A stretch of DNA of 64,000 nucleotides from Lachnospiraceae bacterium (GTDB lineage: Bacteria; Bacillota; Clostridia; Lachnospirales; Lachnospiraceae): the NCBI GenBank assembly GCA_017548765.1, contig JAFYZH010000092.1, forward strand, positions 26,891 through 90,890, in the 5' to 3' direction. Each line of letters begins with the position of its first letter. Within the stretch, counting starts at the first letter, position 1. Positions 9,416 through 18,926 of this stretch are shown piece by piece. The notes beneath the pieces are model-generated. The model searched no databases and had not been told where the DNA came from. It was given only the letters and a program-made list of their open reading frames with translations. A program made the translations under genes and the position numbers.

Positions 9416-11092
9416 CTCGGTTTTTGCCATTTGCTTCATCTGGCGTGCATTTTCGAGCACCAGATCATTGATCTCTTTTCCGCCGAGCATGCGTGCGATC
9501 TCCTTAACGCTGGCTTCTTCATCCAGCACAAAGATATCGGTATGCGTGCTCGACTGATCGGTATCCTTTTCGATCAGGAAATGGGTATCCGCCATCGAGA
9601 CGATCTGCGGCAGATGACTGATGCAGATGACCTGACGGTCTTTGGATATCTTCCCCAAAAGTTCTGCGACTTTTTGTGCGGTACGACCGCTGATACCGGT
9701 ATCGATCTCATCGAAGATCAGGGTATCGACATCGTCGGTACGCGCCATGATCGATTTGATCGCAAGCATGATACGGGAAAGCTCACCACCGGATGCGATC
9801 TGCTCGAGCGGGCGGATCGGTGAACCCGGATTTGTCGAGATCAGGAAGCTGACGTCATCATTGCCGTTCGCTGAAAAACGCTCCGCTTTTTCGAAGGATA
9901 CTTCGAACTCCACGGTAAGAAAATTCAAGCCCACCAGGCTCTCTTTCAGCTCCTTTTCAAAGCTTTTTGCATATTTCTTTCGTAAAGATGTCAGCGTATC
10001 ACAAGCCACGGTCAGGTCATTTTCCAAACGTTGCTTCTGTGCGGTCAATGTACTTTTTCTTTCTTCGTAATCCCGTAAAAAAGCCAGACGTTTTTCGCAG
10101 GAATCGCGATGTGCCATGATCTCTTCATACGTGTTACCGTATTTACGTTTCATGTCATGGATCAGGTCCAGACGACCTTGCAGGCTGCTTAACAATTCCT
10201 CATCCTGTGAAATACCGGACAGGTAGGAATTTACATCCAGTGAAACATCATGGAGCAGGCTCTCCAGATCCATCAGTTCATCATGGATCGGGGTCAATCC
10301 CTCATCCAATGTCACCAAATGCGAGATCACCTTCAGGGAACGCTCGACTGCCTCGGAAGCTGAGGTGCGGGAAGCATTGATCTCGTCATAGATCTCCGAA
10401 AGACCCTGTACCAGCGTAGCAGCGGAATTCGCCTTCTTAAACTGCGTCATCAGGTCTTCCTCTTCTCCTTCGATCAGGTGCGCCGCATCGATCTCATTGA
10501 GCTCATATTCGCAGAAATCCATCTCGCGGAAACGTTTCGTATCATCCAGATCCATCTCTGCCAGATCGTGGATCGTTTTCTGGTATTCACGGTATAACTC
10601 AGATACCTTTTGCTTCGCTCCAGCGATCTGCGCCTTTCCGAACTCATCCAGGATCTCTAAGTGTTTCGCTTTCTTCAGCAGAGACTGATGCTCATGCTGT
10701 CCGTGTAGATCCAAAAGTCTGTCGGTAATATCCCGCAGATCCGATGCAGAGATCGTTTCCCCATTGATCCTGCAAACAGACTTCGTTCCCGTGATCTTAC
10801 GGGAAATGAGTAATTCACCGTCCTCGGGAACATCGATCATTTTCTCCTGGAGCAGGGAAACAAACGAGTTCTCCATACGGTCTAATGTAAATCCCAATTC
10901 GATAAATCCGCTCTTTTGCGGATCTTTCAATATATCCTTCGGCAATTTGCCGCCAAGTGCGATCGAGACCGAACCGATGATCACCGACTTACCTGCGCCG
11001 GTCTCACCGGACAGAATATTCAGGCCCGGTGTAAACTCGATATCGATCTCGTCGATCAGAGCGACATTTGCAATATGCAATGAATGTAACAT
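9404..11092 (-). CDS. recN: DNA repair protein RecN
   Basis: An SMC-like ATPase that gathers broken DNA ends early in double-strand break repair. The protein has 562 residues, typical for the family. The Walker A motif GETGAGKSV is near residues 29-37, long coiled-coil arms occupy the middle, the ABC signature ASGGELSRIMLA is near 430-441, and a Walker B motif LIFDEIDTGISG follows near 455-466. It is the last gene of the 11-gene run, 8 bases after argR. In spore formers spoIVB and spo0A usually follow recN; here a terminator and an unrelated flavoprotein gene follow. Confidence 0.97.
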   Translation of the reverse strand: MLHSLHIANVALIDEIDIEFTPGLNILSGETGAGKSVIIGSVSIALGGKLPKDILKDPQKSGFIELGFTLDRMENSFVSLLQEKMIDVPEDGELLISRKITGTKSVCRINGETISASDLRDITDRLLDLHGQHEHQSLLKKAKHLEILDEFGKAQIAGAKQKVSELYREYQKTIHDLAEMDLDDTKRFREMDFCEYELNEIDAAHLIEGEEEDLMTQFKKANSAATLVQGLSEIYDEINASRTSASEAVERSLKVISHLVTLDEGLTPIHDELMDLESLLHDVSLDVNSYLSGISQDEELLSSLQGRLDLIHDMKRKYGNTYEEIMAHRDSCEKRLAFLRDYEERKSTLTAQKQRLENDLTVACDTLTSLRKKYAKSFEKELKESLVGLNFLTVEFEVSFEKAERFSANGNDDVSFLISTNPGSPIRPLEQIASGGELSRIMLAIKSIMARTDDVDTLIFDEIDTGISGRTAQKVAELLGKISKDRQVICISHLPQIVSMADTHFLIEKDTDQSSTHTDIFVLDEEASVKEIARMLGGKEINDLVLENARQMKQMAKTETRA

Positions 11093-11100
11093 GCACCCTC

Positions 11101-11598
11101 CTATGCCATGGCTGATTTAATGATGTCCTGAATACGCTTTTGAAGTATGACTGCTTCATCGTTTGTTTTAGCCACACAGAAGATCGTATCATCGCCCGCT
11201 ATGGAGCCGACGATCTCTTTATAATGCAACGAGTCCAATGCTGCCGCCACAGCCATCGCCATGCCCGGCGCCGTCTTGATCACGAGAATGTTTTGTGCGA
11301 CATCTGCATGCGAAAAACCTTCTGTTAACACACGAAGAAGACGCCGCATATTCTCTGGCATCTTCTTTATATCTTCCGTATTATCGCCGGGCAGGTGGCT
11401 TTCATTCAGCTTATAAACGCTCTTTTTGCCCTTCTCCGACACTTTGTATAAGTTCAGTTTTTGCAGATCGCGCGACACCGTAGCCTGCGTGACCGAAAAG
11501 CCTTCGTTTTGAAGGTACAGAACGATCTCTTCCTGCGTTTGCGCAGGTCCCGATGAAAGCAGTTCCAGTATTTTCTTCTGACGCGCATTCTCTTTCAT
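11101..11598 (-). CDS. argR: Arginine repressor ArgR/AhrC
   Basis: An arginine-sensing transcription factor that represses arginine synthesis genes and can activate catabolism. It has 165 residues. The N-terminal winged helix (RQKKILELLSSGPAQTQEEI, with the recognition part VTQATVSRDLQKL) is followed by a hexamerisation and arginine-binding domain with the diagnostic GSIAGDDTIF motif near residues 136-145. It sits between nadK and recN, as in other Firmicutes. No arginine synthesis gene is in the window. Confidence 0.95.
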   Translation of the reverse strand: MKENARQKKILELLSSGPAQTQEEIVLYLQNEGFSVTQATVSRDLQKLNLYKVSEKGKKSVYKLNESHLPGDNTEDIKKMPENMRRLLRVLTEGFSHADVAQNILVIKTAPGMAMAVAAALDSLHYKEIVGSIAGDDTIFCVAKTNDEAVILQKRIQDIIKSAMA

Positions 11599-11607
11599 GA
11601 CGGTCTC

Positions 11608-12459
11608 CTATTGCATCTTTTTTCTGAGAAGTTCGATGAAACTGGTCTGTGATAATTTGATCAGACGGGTAGGCTTTTCAAAACGGGAAACGCGGATCAC
11701 GTCATCCTCATTCAGATCCACCATATGATTTCCGTCGTATGCGAGCACGCATCCTTCTTTCGAAGAGGCACTCGTTGAAGGCTTGATCCGAACCTCAATC
11801 GTACTAAATGCATCGACGATCACGCATCTGGCGTTCAGTGCATGGGCGCAGATCGGCGTCATCACCATGAGCTGCGCAGTCGGCACCACGAGGGGGCCGC
11901 CGGCCGACAGGTTATATGCGGTCGATCCGGTCGCCGTAGAAAAGATCATGCCGTCCGCACGATAATTCATCAGGTACGCACCATTTACATAAACATCGAA
12001 ATCGATCACATGCATGTGCCCCACACGATTTAAAACGATATCATTGAGGGCAATGTCTGTCATGACCTCTTTGCCGTTATGCAGGATCACACCTTGGATC
12101 AGCATACGCTCTTCGATCTCGTAATCATCCTTTAACAAACGGTCCAGCGAAGGAAACAGACGGTCTTTATCGATCTCTGCCAGGAAACCCAAATGTCCCA
12201 GATTTACACCCATGACCGGAATATCACGCAGGTACATATCGCGGGCAGCCTGAATGAGGGTCCCGTCACCGCCCAGAGTGATCACACACTCCGTGTCTTC
12301 AGGTAACGCTACCTTTACTTTCTGACGCTCTTCATAACTGGCCGGCATATCGTAAACGAAGCACTTTGCCTCATGCTCCTCCAGATACGCGCGGATCGAA
12401 TTTGTGATCTTACCGTCCACATCCTTTGAACGGTTGACGAACAGTCCGAAATTCTTCAC
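11608..12459 (-). CDS. nadK: NAD kinase
   Basis: Phosphorylates NAD to NADP. It has 283 residues. The catalytic and nucleotide motif GGDGT is at residues 63-67, the NE/D-type motif appears as ALNDIVLNR near 137-145, and the glycine-rich TATGSTAYNLSAGGP segment follows near 175-189. All are as expected for the bacterial family. It lies 15 bases after tlyA and 9 bases before argR. Confidence 0.96.
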   Translation of the reverse strand: MKNFGLFVNRSKDVDGKITNSIRAYLEEHEAKCFVYDMPASYEERQKVKVALPEDTECVITLGGDGTLIQAARDMYLRDIPVMGVNLGHLGFLAEIDKDRLFPSLDRLLKDDYEIEERMLIQGVILHNGKEVMTDIALNDIVLNRVGHMHVIDFDVYVNGAYLMNYRADGMIFSTATGSTAYNLSAGGPLVVPTAQLMVMTPICAHALNARCVIVDAFSTIEVRIKPSTSASSKEGCVLAYDGNHMVDLNEDDVIRVSRFEKPTRLIKLSQTSFIELLRKKMQ

Positions 12460-12474
12460 AACAGTTCTCCTTGT

Positions 12475-13308
12475 TTACAAATCAAAAGCGTGATGAGCTT
12501 CGTTCACGACACGGTCTAAAACTTCGATCGAGTCAGCGCCTTTAGCGCCCTTCTTCAGGTGAAACAAAAACTCTGTATTTCCGTCACCGCCGAGCACGGG
12601 CGAGTACGTGGCAGTGAGAAAACCGGGTCGTATGTCCTCGGGCATGGCCCGTAGGAAATTGTAGATATTTATCAAAACATCGAGATGTGTCTTTCTGTCA
12701 CGGACGATGCCTTTCTTCCCTACAGCGGCCGGTCCGGCTTCAAACTGCGGCTTCACCAAACAGACCAACTCTCCATCTTCGGAAAGCGTGGAGCAAACCG
12801 GGATCAAAAGCTTCGTGATCGAAATGAAAGAAACATCCATTGCAGCGAAATCCGGTTTATTTCGGTCCGAATATCCGGGAAGGCTATCCGCAGTCAGGTC
12901 TTTAACGTTAAAGCCTTCCATCGAGCATACGGCAGGATTATCTTTAAGACGCGGGTCCAACTGATCATGGCCGGAATCGATCGCATAAACAAACGATGCA
13001 CATTCCTGAAGCATGCAGTCGGTAAATCCGCCGGTCGATGCTCCGATATCCAGGCATACCCGATCTTTCAGAACGATGCCGAACTGATCGATCGCTTTCT
13101 TAAGTTTCATTCCGCCGCGGCTCACATAGGGGATCTCTCCGCGGTCCAAATGGATGTCGCTTGCTTCAGTCACAAAGGCTCCGGGCTTCGTCGTCAGAAC
13201 TCCGTCGACCGTACAAGCCCCGCTTTTTATCAATTCCTGTGCACGAGGTCTGGAACTGACCATACCGGTCTCGACCAGAAAGACGTCCAGGCGCTTTTTT
13301 TCACTCAT
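12475..13308 (-). CDS. tlyA: TlyA-family rRNA 2'-O-methyltransferase
   Basis: A predicted SAM-dependent ribose methyltransferase of the TlyA/hemolysin-A family, which in mycobacteria modifies 16S and 23S rRNA. It has 277 residues. An N-terminal S4 RNA-binding domain (residues 5-65) precedes an FtsJ-like domain with the SAM motif CLDIGASTGGFTDCML near 85-100. A catalytic-type Asp-Val-Ser-Phe-Ile segment follows. It overlaps the dxs stop by 8 bases, so the two are probably translationally coupled. The rRNA target is inferred from the family. Confidence 0.9.
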   Translation of the reverse strand: MSEKKRLDVFLVETGMVSSRPRAQELIKSGACTVDGVLTTKPGAFVTEASDIHLDRGEIPYVSRGGMKLKKAIDQFGIVLKDRVCLDIGASTGGFTDCMLQECASFVYAIDSGHDQLDPRLKDNPAVCSMEGFNVKDLTADSLPGYSDRNKPDFAAMDVSFISITKLLIPVCSTLSEDGELVCLVKPQFEAGPAAVGKKGIVRDRKTHLDVLINIYNFLRAMPEDIRPGFLTATYSPVLGGDGNTEFLFHLKKGAKGADSIEVLDRVVNEAHHAFDL

Positions 13309-15184
13309 GATCGTCCTTCAACCCCTTCGCTGCTTTTATCGCTTCTTCGTAGATATGGTCTGCATCCAGATTAAGCTCCTTCATAAGAACATCGGGACAT
13401 CCATGCGGGATGAATTGGTCCGGGATCGCACAGATCTTCACCTTAGCGCGTGAACGCTGTTCCATGAGGAAGGCTGCGATCTGTTCTCCGATACCGCCCT
13501 TTTTAACGTTTTCTTCAAGTGTAAATATGTTTTTGAAATTCTTCAAAGAACGGATGCATTCCAGATCCAGAGGTTTTGCAAAGCGAAGGTTGATCACGGT
13601 CGCTTCTACCCCCTCGCTCTCCAGTCGCTCGGCAACTTCCATGGCGATCTTCGTCATGGATCCGATCGAAACGAGGGCCAATGTATTATCCTTGGATCTC
13701 TTCATTACTTCCGCTTTGCCGTAAACGATCTTGGAATTATAACTCTTATATTCGAGTAATGCTTCCCCGCGCGGATAACGGATAGCCAACGGACCTTCGA
13801 AGGTATTGGAAAACCGGAACATCTGCGCAAACTCATACGCATTCTTCGGCGCCATGACCGTCAGGTTCGGGATCGAAGTCAAATACGACAGATCGAAAAT
13901 GCCCTGATGCGTCTCGCCGTCTTTACCGACGATGCCTGCACGGTCGACGGCAAAGGTGACCGGCAGCTTCTGCTGGCAGACATCATGCAGAATAGAGTCG
14001 TACGCTCTCTGCAAAAACGATGAATAGATCGCGACATAGGGTCTCATGCCTGCGACAGCAAGTCCGGCGGCAAATGTCACGGCATGCGCCTCGGCGATAC
14101 CGACATCAAAGAACCTCTCCGGAAAATGTCTGGAGAAGCGGGAAAGCCCCGTTCCATCCGCCATGGCAGCGGTGATCGCAACCACCTTATTATTCTGCTT
14201 TCCCAGTTGCATCATGCAATCGGAAAACAGTTTCGTATATGTAAAGTTCTCCTGCTTTCGAAGCAGTTTTCCGGTCTTAGGATCGAACGGGTCGACACCG
14301 TGGAACTTCCCGGGATTTGCTTCGGCAAAAGAATAACCTTTTCCCTTTTTAGTAAGCACGTGTACCAAAACAGGGCCTTTCACCTGTTTAGCACTGCGAA
14401 ACGCCTTGATCAACTGATTTGTATTATGGCCGTCAAACGGTCCCAAATACGTTATATCCATGTCCTCAAACATCATGCCGTCACGAACGACAAACTGTTT
14501 GATACTGTCTTTTGCAGTAGAGATCACATCGTGGATATCCTCACCGGAAGGGATCCTGAGAAGATTTCCCGTGATGCTCTGTTTGATCCCTGTATAAATA
14601 CGGGATGTACGCATTTTTCCTAGAAAATTGCTGACGCCGCCTACATTTTCCGAGATCGACATCGTATTATCGTTCAAAACGATGATGAAGTTTCCCTTAA
14701 CGGCAGAAGCATTATTCAGGGCTTCAAATGCCAGTCCTCCGGTCAATGCACCGTCTCCGATCACGGAGATCACATGGTAGTCCTCCCCTTTCAGATCCCG
14801 GGCCTGTGCCATACCGATGCCGGCTGAGATCGAGGTCGAACTGTGGCCGGTGTCAAATGCATCGCAAGGGCTCTCCTTACGCTTCGGGAAGCCACTCATC
14901 CCGCCACGGGAACGGAGGTTCTTAAAACCTTCCTTACGACCGGTCAGGATCTTATGGGTATATGACTGATGACCAACGTCCCAAATGACTTTATCACGGT
15001 TCATGTCGAAAGATAAATGGATCGCCATGGTCAGTTCCACGGCACCCAAATTAGACGAAAGATGTCCGCCCGTCCGGCTGACATTTTCGATCAGAAAATC
15101 CCTTATCTCCCTGGCCAATACTTTATAACTCTTCGGAGATATCTTTTGGATGTCATTCGGTTTTTTGATCAATTCCAAATACAT
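13301..15184 (-). CDS. dxs: 1-deoxy-D-xylulose-5-phosphate synthase
   Basis: Condenses pyruvate and glyceraldehyde-3-phosphate, the first step of the MEP isoprenoid pathway, using thiamine diphosphate. It has 627 residues, a normal length. The motif HQSYTHKILTGR is near residues 73-84, the thiamine site VIGDGALTGG is near 140-149, and the transketolase C-half has DRAGIVGKDGETHQG. A GGAGG ribosome site precedes the ATG at 15184. It follows ispA by 16 bases, so first and later steps of isoprenoid synthesis are made together. Confidence 0.97.
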   Translation of the reverse strand: MYLELIKKPNDIQKISPKSYKVLAREIRDFLIENVSRTGGHLSSNLGAVELTMAIHLSFDMNRDKVIWDVGHQSYTHKILTGRKEGFKNLRSRGGMSGFPKRKESPCDAFDTGHSSTSISAGIGMAQARDLKGEDYHVISVIGDGALTGGLAFEALNNASAVKGNFIIVLNDNTMSISENVGGVSNFLGKMRTSRIYTGIKQSITGNLLRIPSGEDIHDVISTAKDSIKQFVVRDGMMFEDMDITYLGPFDGHNTNQLIKAFRSAKQVKGPVLVHVLTKKGKGYSFAEANPGKFHGVDPFDPKTGKLLRKQENFTYTKLFSDCMMQLGKQNNKVVAITAAMADGTGLSRFSRHFPERFFDVGIAEAHAVTFAAGLAVAGMRPYVAIYSSFLQRAYDSILHDVCQQKLPVTFAVDRAGIVGKDGETHQGIFDLSYLTSIPNLTVMAPKNAYEFAQMFRFSNTFEGPLAIRYPRGEALLEYKSYNSKIVYGKAEVMKRSKDNTLALVSIGSMTKIAMEVAERLESEGVEATVINLRFAKPLDLECIRSLKNFKNIFTLEENVKKGGIGEQIAAFLMEQRSRAKVKICAIPDQFIPHGCPDVLMKELNLDADHIYEEAIKAAKGLKDDHE

Positions 15185-15200
15185 GCAAACACCTCCGAAC

Positions 15201-16079
15201 CTATTTCTCCCTGGAGATCATAGAAGTAAACAACGCTTTCAGCGTTGCGGGATCACCGGGAAGTTCTTCCAGCAAACGGATCGCTTCATCGGTCAGCTGC
15301 TGTACATCTTCCTGTGCTTTCTTCATTCCGTAGAGGGATACATAGGTCGTCTTATTGTTTTTCTCATCGCTATGCAGCGGTTTACCGATCGTCGCCTCAT
15401 CACCGGAAACATCCAGGATGTCATCGCGGATCTGGAATGCAACGCCAACATTTTCCGCGATCTTACGGCACTTCTCGACATCTTTTAAGGATGCTCCTCC
15501 GAGCACAGCCCCGATCATCATCGCAGACTCCAAAAGCGCTCCGGTCTTTAAACGGAACACAAAATCGAGTTCTTCCGCAGACATGGGGCGTCCGGTAAGT
15601 TCTACATCCACCGTCTGACCGCCGATCATACCGTAGATGCCGGTCTTATTTGCTAAGATATGGATCGCCTTACAAAGGCGCTCCGGATTCTTCGTTTTTG
15701 CGTATGCGGAAGAAGCCACCTCAAATGCGTAGATCATGAGGGCATCACCGGCGAGCACACCGGTCGCCTCGCTCTCATATTTCGCCCAGGTGGTCAGCTT
15801 TCCGCGACGGAAACGATCATTATCCATGCAGGGAAGGTCGTCGTGGACCAGGCTGGAGGAATGGATCATCTCCAACGCGACCATCATCGCCTTCAGGTCC
15901 GGCGTGATCGGCGCATCACAAAACAGGCGGTAGGTCTCATGCATGATCAAAGGACGCAAACGCTTACCGCCGGCCATTACACTGTAATTCAAAGCCTCGA
16001 GGATGGTCTTTTGGAAGCCCTTCTCCTTCGGGAGAAATTCCCGGATCATCTCCTCGATATATTCGATATCTATATTCAT
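15201..16079 (-). CDS. ispA: Polyprenyl (farnesyl/geranyl) diphosphate synthase
   Basis: A short-chain trans-prenyltransferase that builds farnesyl or geranylgeranyl diphosphate from IPP. I start at the ATG at 16079 (MNIDIEYIEE); an upstream ATG in the same frame would add 19 residues that overlap xseB. It has 292 residues. The first aspartate-rich motif is DDLPCMDND and the second is RDDILDVSGD. The chain-length determining residues before the first motif are HSSSLVH, as in IspA-type enzymes. It starts 4 bases after the xseB stop. Confidence 0.94.
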   Translation of the reverse strand: MNIDIEYIEEMIREFLPKEKGFQKTILEALNYSVMAGGKRLRPLIMHETYRLFCDAPITPDLKAMMVALEMIHSSSLVHDDLPCMDNDRFRRGKLTTWAKYESEATGVLAGDALMIYAFEVASSAYAKTKNPERLCKAIHILANKTGIYGMIGGQTVDVELTGRPMSAEELDFVFRLKTGALLESAMMIGAVLGGASLKDVEKCRKIAENVGVAFQIRDDILDVSGDEATIGKPLHSDEKNNKTTYVSLYGMKKAQEDVQQLTDEAIRLLEELPGDPATLKALFTSMISREK

Positions 16080-16083
16080 TTTT

Positions 16084-16290
16084 TCATTCTCCGAATGAGT
16101 TATTTCCGTCTTCTTCCGGACGATCCTGAAGCACACGGACCTTATTTTCGATCTCGGTGATCTGCGCCGCGCATTCCTTGATCAGTTTCATGCCTTTCTC
16201 GTATTCGGCGAAGGATTGCTCCAGCGAATCGGTCTCACTCATCCGTTTCGTGATCGCATCCAGTTCATTCAACGTTTCCTGTATGGTCAT
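16084..16290 (-). CDS. xseB: Exodeoxyribonuclease VII small subunit
   Basis: The small helical subunit of exonuclease VII, which binds XseA in several copies. I choose the start at 16290 (MTIQETLNEL) because GAGGAG lies about 8 bases upstream; a longer frame reaches 16344 but would lie inside xseA. The 68 residues carry the family pattern LEQSFAEYEKGMKLIKECA. The start overlaps the end of xseA by 26 bases, which suggests coupled translation and a fixed subunit ratio. Confidence 0.92.
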   Translation of the reverse strand: MTIQETLNELDAITKRMSETDSLEQSFAEYEKGMKLIKECAAQITEIENKVRVLQDRPEEDGNNSFGE

Positions 16291-17614
16291 TCTGACTGCT
16301 CCTCTTCGTTTCACGGATCTCTGCCCGTGCTGTTCCGTCGACAAAATACAATTTCACCGTATCGCCGGTCTGTATACGCTCGACACTCTTGATCCCATGA
16401 CCGCTTTCGTCCGCGGCATACGTATAACCGGCTGACATCTTCTTTAGCGGGGAAGCCTCATCCAATGTCCTTATCCGGATCGATAAACGATATCTCACAT
16501 TCTCTAACGAATGCGACATCTGTGTATGTATCTTTTCTTCTTTGCGTTTCAGATCCTGCGAAGTTTGCAGGAGCATCGCGTTCATCTTCTGGTCCAGCAT
16601 CTCCCGAATGTGGTTCAGGCGGTCCTTACGCCTTTCCAGGATCTTCCCGGGATGCATGGCTTTAATGCCCAGATACTTCTCATTCAGGCTGTGCTTATAT
16701 CGGTCGATGGTCTTCTCCATCGTGATATCCATATCATGACGGTATCCATCGAGTAAATCCAGGAACTCCCGAAGATCAAAAACGGCAAGCTCAGCTGCCG
16801 CAGAAGGTGTCGGGGCGCGAAGATCCGCCACGAAGTCGGCGATGGTAAAATCGGTCTGGTGACCGACTGCGGAAATGATCGGCGTCTGCGCCGCAAAGAT
16901 CGCCTCCGCAACTGCGATCTCATTAAATGCCCAAAGATCTTCGATCGAGCCGCCGCCGCGACCGACGATGATACAGTCCACCCCCATCGCATCCAGTTTC
17001 TGTATACCGCGGACAATGCTTTGCGCTGCCCCATCTCCCTGAACTAAAGCCGGGAACAGAAATAATTCCACGTGCGGGTTTCTGCGGTTCGCGATCTGGA
17101 TGATATCCTGTACGGCCGCACCCGTTTGCGCGGTCACGATACCGACTTTACGGCAATACTTCGGGATCGGTTTTTTATAGATCTCCGAAAACATGCCCAT
17201 TTCTTCGAGCTGTTCTTTTATCTCGAGATAGCGCTGGTACAGATCACCCTGGCCGTCGAACTCGATGCTGTCAGCGTAGAGGCTGTACTTTCCGTCCCGT
17301 TCGTAAACATTGACCGAGCCGGTCACTTTTACGTTCTGTCCGTCACGAAGCTGGAATTTGAGTCCCGGGCGACGGCTTGCAAACATGATACAGGAAAGAG
17401 CGGAAATTCCCGAACCATAGGAAGAAGCGCCGGCTTCAAAGCCCGCGCCGGATATACTTCCCTCTTTCAATGTAAAATAGATGTGCCCTGAAGTATGATA
17501 CTTACAGTTTGATATCTCACCGCGCACACAGATGCGGGATAAAAGAACGTCCTGACGGAACATGTTCTTGATGTAAGTATTTACCTGGGATACCGTGTAC
17601 ACATTTTGCTGCAT
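16265..17614 (-). CDS. xseA: Exodeoxyribonuclease VII large subunit
   Basis: The catalytic subunit of a single-strand exonuclease that works in both directions. It has 449 residues. An N-terminal OB fold (residues about 5-105) has the motif RGEISNCKYHTSGHIYFTLK. The catalytic domain has VGIVTAQTGAAVQDI, then DCIIVGRGGGSIEDLWAFNE and SAVGHQTDFTIADFVADLRAPTP. A coiled-coil region follows. It starts 3 bases before the nusB stop region and overlaps xseB. Confidence 0.97.
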   Translation of the reverse strand: MQQNVYTVSQVNTYIKNMFRQDVLLSRICVRGEISNCKYHTSGHIYFTLKEGSISGAGFEAGASSYGSGISALSCIMFASRRPGLKFQLRDGQNVKVTGSVNVYERDGKYSLYADSIEFDGQGDLYQRYLEIKEQLEEMGMFSEIYKKPIPKYCRKVGIVTAQTGAAVQDIIQIANRRNPHVELFLFPALVQGDGAAQSIVRGIQKLDAMGVDCIIVGRGGGSIEDLWAFNEIAVAEAIFAAQTPIISAVGHQTDFTIADFVADLRAPTPSAAAELAVFDLREFLDLLDGYRHDMDITMEKTIDRYKHSLNEKYLGIKAMHPGKILERRKDRLNHIREMLDQKMNAMLLQTSQDLKRKEEKIHTQMSHSLENVRYRLSIRIRTLDEASPLKKMSAGYTYAADESGHGIKSVERIQTGDTVKLYFVDGTARAEIRETKRSSQNDHTGNVE

Positions 17615-17617
17615 GCG

Positions 17618-18124
17618 TTACTCCGTCTCCGGAACTGCCTTATGAAGAACACCGTTGACAAATTTGTAGGAATCGTCGCCGCCGAAGCGTTTTGCTAATT
17701 CGACCGCTTCGTTGATCGCTACCTTAACGGGGATGGCATCGTCAAAACGGATCTCGTAGATCGCGAGACGCAAGATCGACAGATCTACCTTGCTTACACG
17801 CTCCATCTTCCATCCTGCAGACAGATACCCTGTGAGCATCTCATCGATCTCGGGTAAATGTGCGCGGATGTCGTTAAAACGCTGAGCGACCGTTTCAAAT
17901 TCATCCTCGGTAAGATCCGGAAGATCTTCTTCGTCGATACGCCACCAATGCACTTTTTCTACGAACGGCTCGACAGGCTCGATATCTTCCTGCTTCTTCG
18001 CCTTCTTCTTTTCTGTCGGCTGCAGATATAACTGCAACTGGCGGTCCACCTCTTCGGGATCCGAATAGAATCCGAGATGGAATAAAAGATTGAAAAGGTG
18101 CGTTCTGAGAATAGTCGGTTTCAT
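17618..18124 (-). CDS. nusB: Transcription antitermination factor NusB
   Basis: A small helical protein that acts with NusE/S10 at boxA sequences in rRNA antitermination. I start at the ATG at 18124 (MKPTILRTHLFNLLFHLGFY), which has AAGGAG about 10 bases upstream; the open frame reaches 18325 but would overlap asp23 without a ribosome site. It has 168 residues. The C-terminal hallmark VAINEAVELAKRFGGDDSYKFVNGVL is split in two parts by family alignment: AINEAVELAK and SYKFVNGVL. A charged insert (EKKKAKKQEDIEPVE) lies near residue 35. Confidence 0.94.
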   Translation of the reverse strand: MKPTILRTHLFNLLFHLGFYSDPEEVDRQLQLYLQPTEKKKAKKQEDIEPVEPFVEKVHWWRIDEEDLPDLTEDEFETVAQRFNDIRAHLPEIDEMLTGYLSAGWKMERVSKVDLSILRLAIYEIRFDDAIPVKVAINEAVELAKRFGGDDSYKFVNGVLHKAVPETE

Positions 18125-18138
18125 GGTCAACGTACTCC

Positions 18139-18516
18139 TTAGGATAATTCCATACCGCAGACGGATACATCCACCGCCTGTACGTTCATTCCGGTCATGT
18201 TGGTGATCGATGTCTTTACACGCTCCTGAACCTCTGCACAAACTTCCGGCGCAACATAGCCGTACTTGATCACGATACGAACGCGGATCCGTACCGTACC
18301 GTCTTTGATATTCAGGATAATGCATTTCGCAAGGTTTTTCTTGCTGAGTTTCTCGATCAGTTCATGGCCTGTATTTCCCCAAAGGGAATCCACACCTTCT
18401 ACTTCCTCTGCCGCGATCGCTGCGATCATAGCGATGACGTCATTCGCCATCTTCACCTCCGCGATCTTCGCGTCTTCGGGTGACTTATAAATACTGCTGT
18501 TCAATTCAACGGGCAT
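18139..18516 (-). CDS. Asp23/Gls24-family protein (YqhY-like)
   Basis: A 125-residue alkaline-shock/Asp23-family protein. The family pattern is clear: VIAMIAAIAAEEVEGVDSL near residues 27-45 and a C-terminal VQERVKTSITNMTGMNVQAVDV. It lies 14 bases before nusB, the position of yqhY in Bacillus, where it is tied to lipid synthesis control. Here no accB or accC precedes it. Role by context only. Confidence 0.92.
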   Translation of the reverse strand: MPVELNSSIYKSPEDAKIAEVKMANDVIAMIAAIAAEEVEGVDSLWGNTGHELIEKLSKKNLAKCIILNIKDGTVRIRVRIVIKYGYVAPEVCAEVQERVKTSITNMTGMNVQAVDVSVCGMELS

Positions 18517-18530
18517 GTCCGTCCTCCTGT

Positions 18531-18860
18531 TTATTCCTCGTCCTCGGAATCCGTAACCTCAGGCTCTTCTTCCGGAACGTTTCCGGCTTTCTTATCCTCG
18601 AGGTCCTTCTTGAATGTTTCGATGTTATGATAATGGTCGCGAATGGTCTCGCACAGAGAGATCAGATCCTCAGATACGATCTCGCCTTCTTCAAAACGAT
18701 CCCAAACGTACTGTCCGATCTCGAGCATGGTAGCCTTGATCGCCTTCTCCTCGGTGGAGATCTTTCCCTTAACCTTTACGCCTTCAACGGTATCGGAAGT
18801 TTTCTTTCCGACTGACTTTGCAAAATTAACTGCACCTTCTTTGATCGAATTAAAATCCAT
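18531..18860 (-). CDS. Small hypothetical helical protein, 109 aa
   Basis: I do not recognise a named family. The protein is highly charged, with an N-terminal basic amphipathic segment (SIKEGAVNFAKSVGKKTSDTVEG), a central helix likely to pack (ATMLEIGQYVWDRFEEGEI), and an acidic tail (EEEPEVTDSEDEE). No membrane segment or signal peptide is seen. It is the first gene of the run to recN, 14 bases before asp23, and has its own promoter just upstream. Confidence 0.78.
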   Translation of the reverse strand: MDFNSIKEGAVNFAKSVGKKTSDTVEGVKVKGKISTEEKAIKATMLEIGQYVWDRFEEGEIVSEDLISLCETIRDHYHNIETFKKDLEDKKAGNVPEEEPEVTDSEDEE

Positions 18861-18926
18861 GGTAATACCTCCGTTTCTTTATTTTCCGTGATATTCACGG
18901 GGTCAATGGGTGTTTTTACTGTCTCC

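Noticed and set aside
18125-18325. N-terminal extension of NusB
   Set aside because: It would lie inside asp23, has no ribosome site and no family match; the ATG at 18124 has AAGGAG at the right distance.
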